A DNA stretch of 6,325 bases, taken from assembly GCA_027311485.1 (NCBI GenBank), contig DAICYU010000255.1, forward strand, positions 1 through 6,325, in the 5' to 3' direction. The notes below the pieces were generated by a model. It did no database searches. It was not told the origin of the DNA and saw only the letters and a program-made list of their open reading frames with translations. Position numbers and translations under genes: made by a program. This DNA is from Acetobacteraceae bacterium (GTDB taxonomy: Bacteria; Pseudomonadota; Alphaproteobacteria; Acetobacterales; Acetobacteraceae). Below, piece after piece: positions 5,970-6,325 of the stretch (position 1 is the first letter of the stretch; each line of letters begins with the position of its first letter).

Positions 5970-6325
5970 TTAGACGCGTTCTTTCAAAAAGTTTACCAGA
6001 CGGCGGAACAGTCCGACTGGCGGTTCACCCTCCATTTCGATGTCGTGGAAGACTCGGCCCTCGCCCGCGGCCCAGGCCAAAAGACCTGATGCGGTAGCGA
6101 AAGCCGGGCCGGAGGCGAGTTCCGGCAGTCCGCGCAATGCAGCGGGACGGCCAAGACGCACCTGTCGGCCAAGCATCCGGGCGGCCATTTCGCGCACGCC
6201 CGGCAGCTGGCAAGCACCGCCGGTCAGCACGACGCGGTTGCCCGCCAGTCGGCCAAGCCCGGAACCATCAAGTCGGTCCTTGATATACTCGAATGTTTCC
6301 TCAAGCCGCGGACGGATGATGTTCA
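5970..6325 (-). CDS. ftsA: Cell division protein FtsA, partial (C-terminal 117 residues)
   Basis: FtsA is an actin-like ATPase that anchors FtsZ filaments to the membrane and recruits later division proteins. The frame is open from the right edge (first full codon at 6323) to a TAA at 5972-5970. The visible part opens with NIIRPRLEETFEYIKDRL, the helix preceding the last nucleotide-binding segment. VVLTGGACQLPG (6233-6198) is the glycine-rich adenosine/phosphate motif of the actin/Hsp70 fold, followed by LGRQVRLGRP and PAFATASGLLAW, both typical of FtsA. The last 15 residues, VGLFRRLVNFLKERV (6017-5973), form an amphipathic basic helix fitting the membrane-targeting tail. The start and N-terminal part lie outside the window. 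FtsZ follows on the same strand with its matching C-terminal peptide intact, so the tether looks complete. A cysteine in GGACQLPG, where Ser or Asn is common, is the only unusual residue I noticed. Confidence 0.95.
   Translation of the reverse strand, partial: NIIRPRLEETFEYIKDRLDGSGLGRLAGNRVVLTGGACQLPGVREMAARMLGRQVRLGRPAALRGLPELASGPAFATASGLLAWAAGEGRVFHDIEMEGEPPVGLFRRLVNFLKERV

Overview
The window is high-GC bacterial chromosome with dense housekeeping genes. The protein sequences (FtsZ with a long Pro/Ala-rich linker, a ComEC family protein without a recognisable C-terminal nuclease site, a ComEC/GltX divergent pair) point to an alphaproteobacterium. Acetobacteraceae or a close relative within the Rhodospirillales is the most likely home. 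That placement rests on remembered family resemblance, not on a search.

Layout from left to right: (1) positions 1-2149, minus strand, a comEC/rec2-type gene that stays open for 716 codons and runs off the left edge; (2) a 61-bp divergent intergenic stretch; (3) 2211-3608, plus strand, gltX (glutamyl-tRNA synthetase, 465 aa); (4) an 81-bp gap with two small inverted repeats; (5) 3690-4163, plus strand, a 157-aa probably exported protein of unknown function; (6) a 166-bp gap between convergent genes, with a perfect 12-bp-stem hairpin just past the ftsZ stop; (7) 4330-5898, minus strand, ftsZ (522 aa); (8) 5970-6325, minus strand, the last 117 codons of ftsA, running off the right edge.

ftsA and ftsZ form the end of a division-and-cell-wall cluster transcribed leftwards. 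FtsA's C-terminal amphipathic helix tethers FtsZ filaments to the membrane, and FtsZ carries the matching C-terminal peptide. gltX and comEC are divergent and functionally unrelated (translation and DNA uptake), although this adjacency is familiar in alphaproteobacteria. The small exported protein sits alone between the two blocks.

I saw no mobile element, CRISPR array, tRNA or rRNA, and no clear sign of a new multi-gene system. The points worth a second look are the missing half of the zinc site in GltX, the lack of a metallo-beta-lactamase site in the visible ComEC, the unknown exported protein, a duplicated short motif in the FtsZ linker, and the ftsZ 3' end, where a hairpin and a convergent gene stand instead of lpxC.
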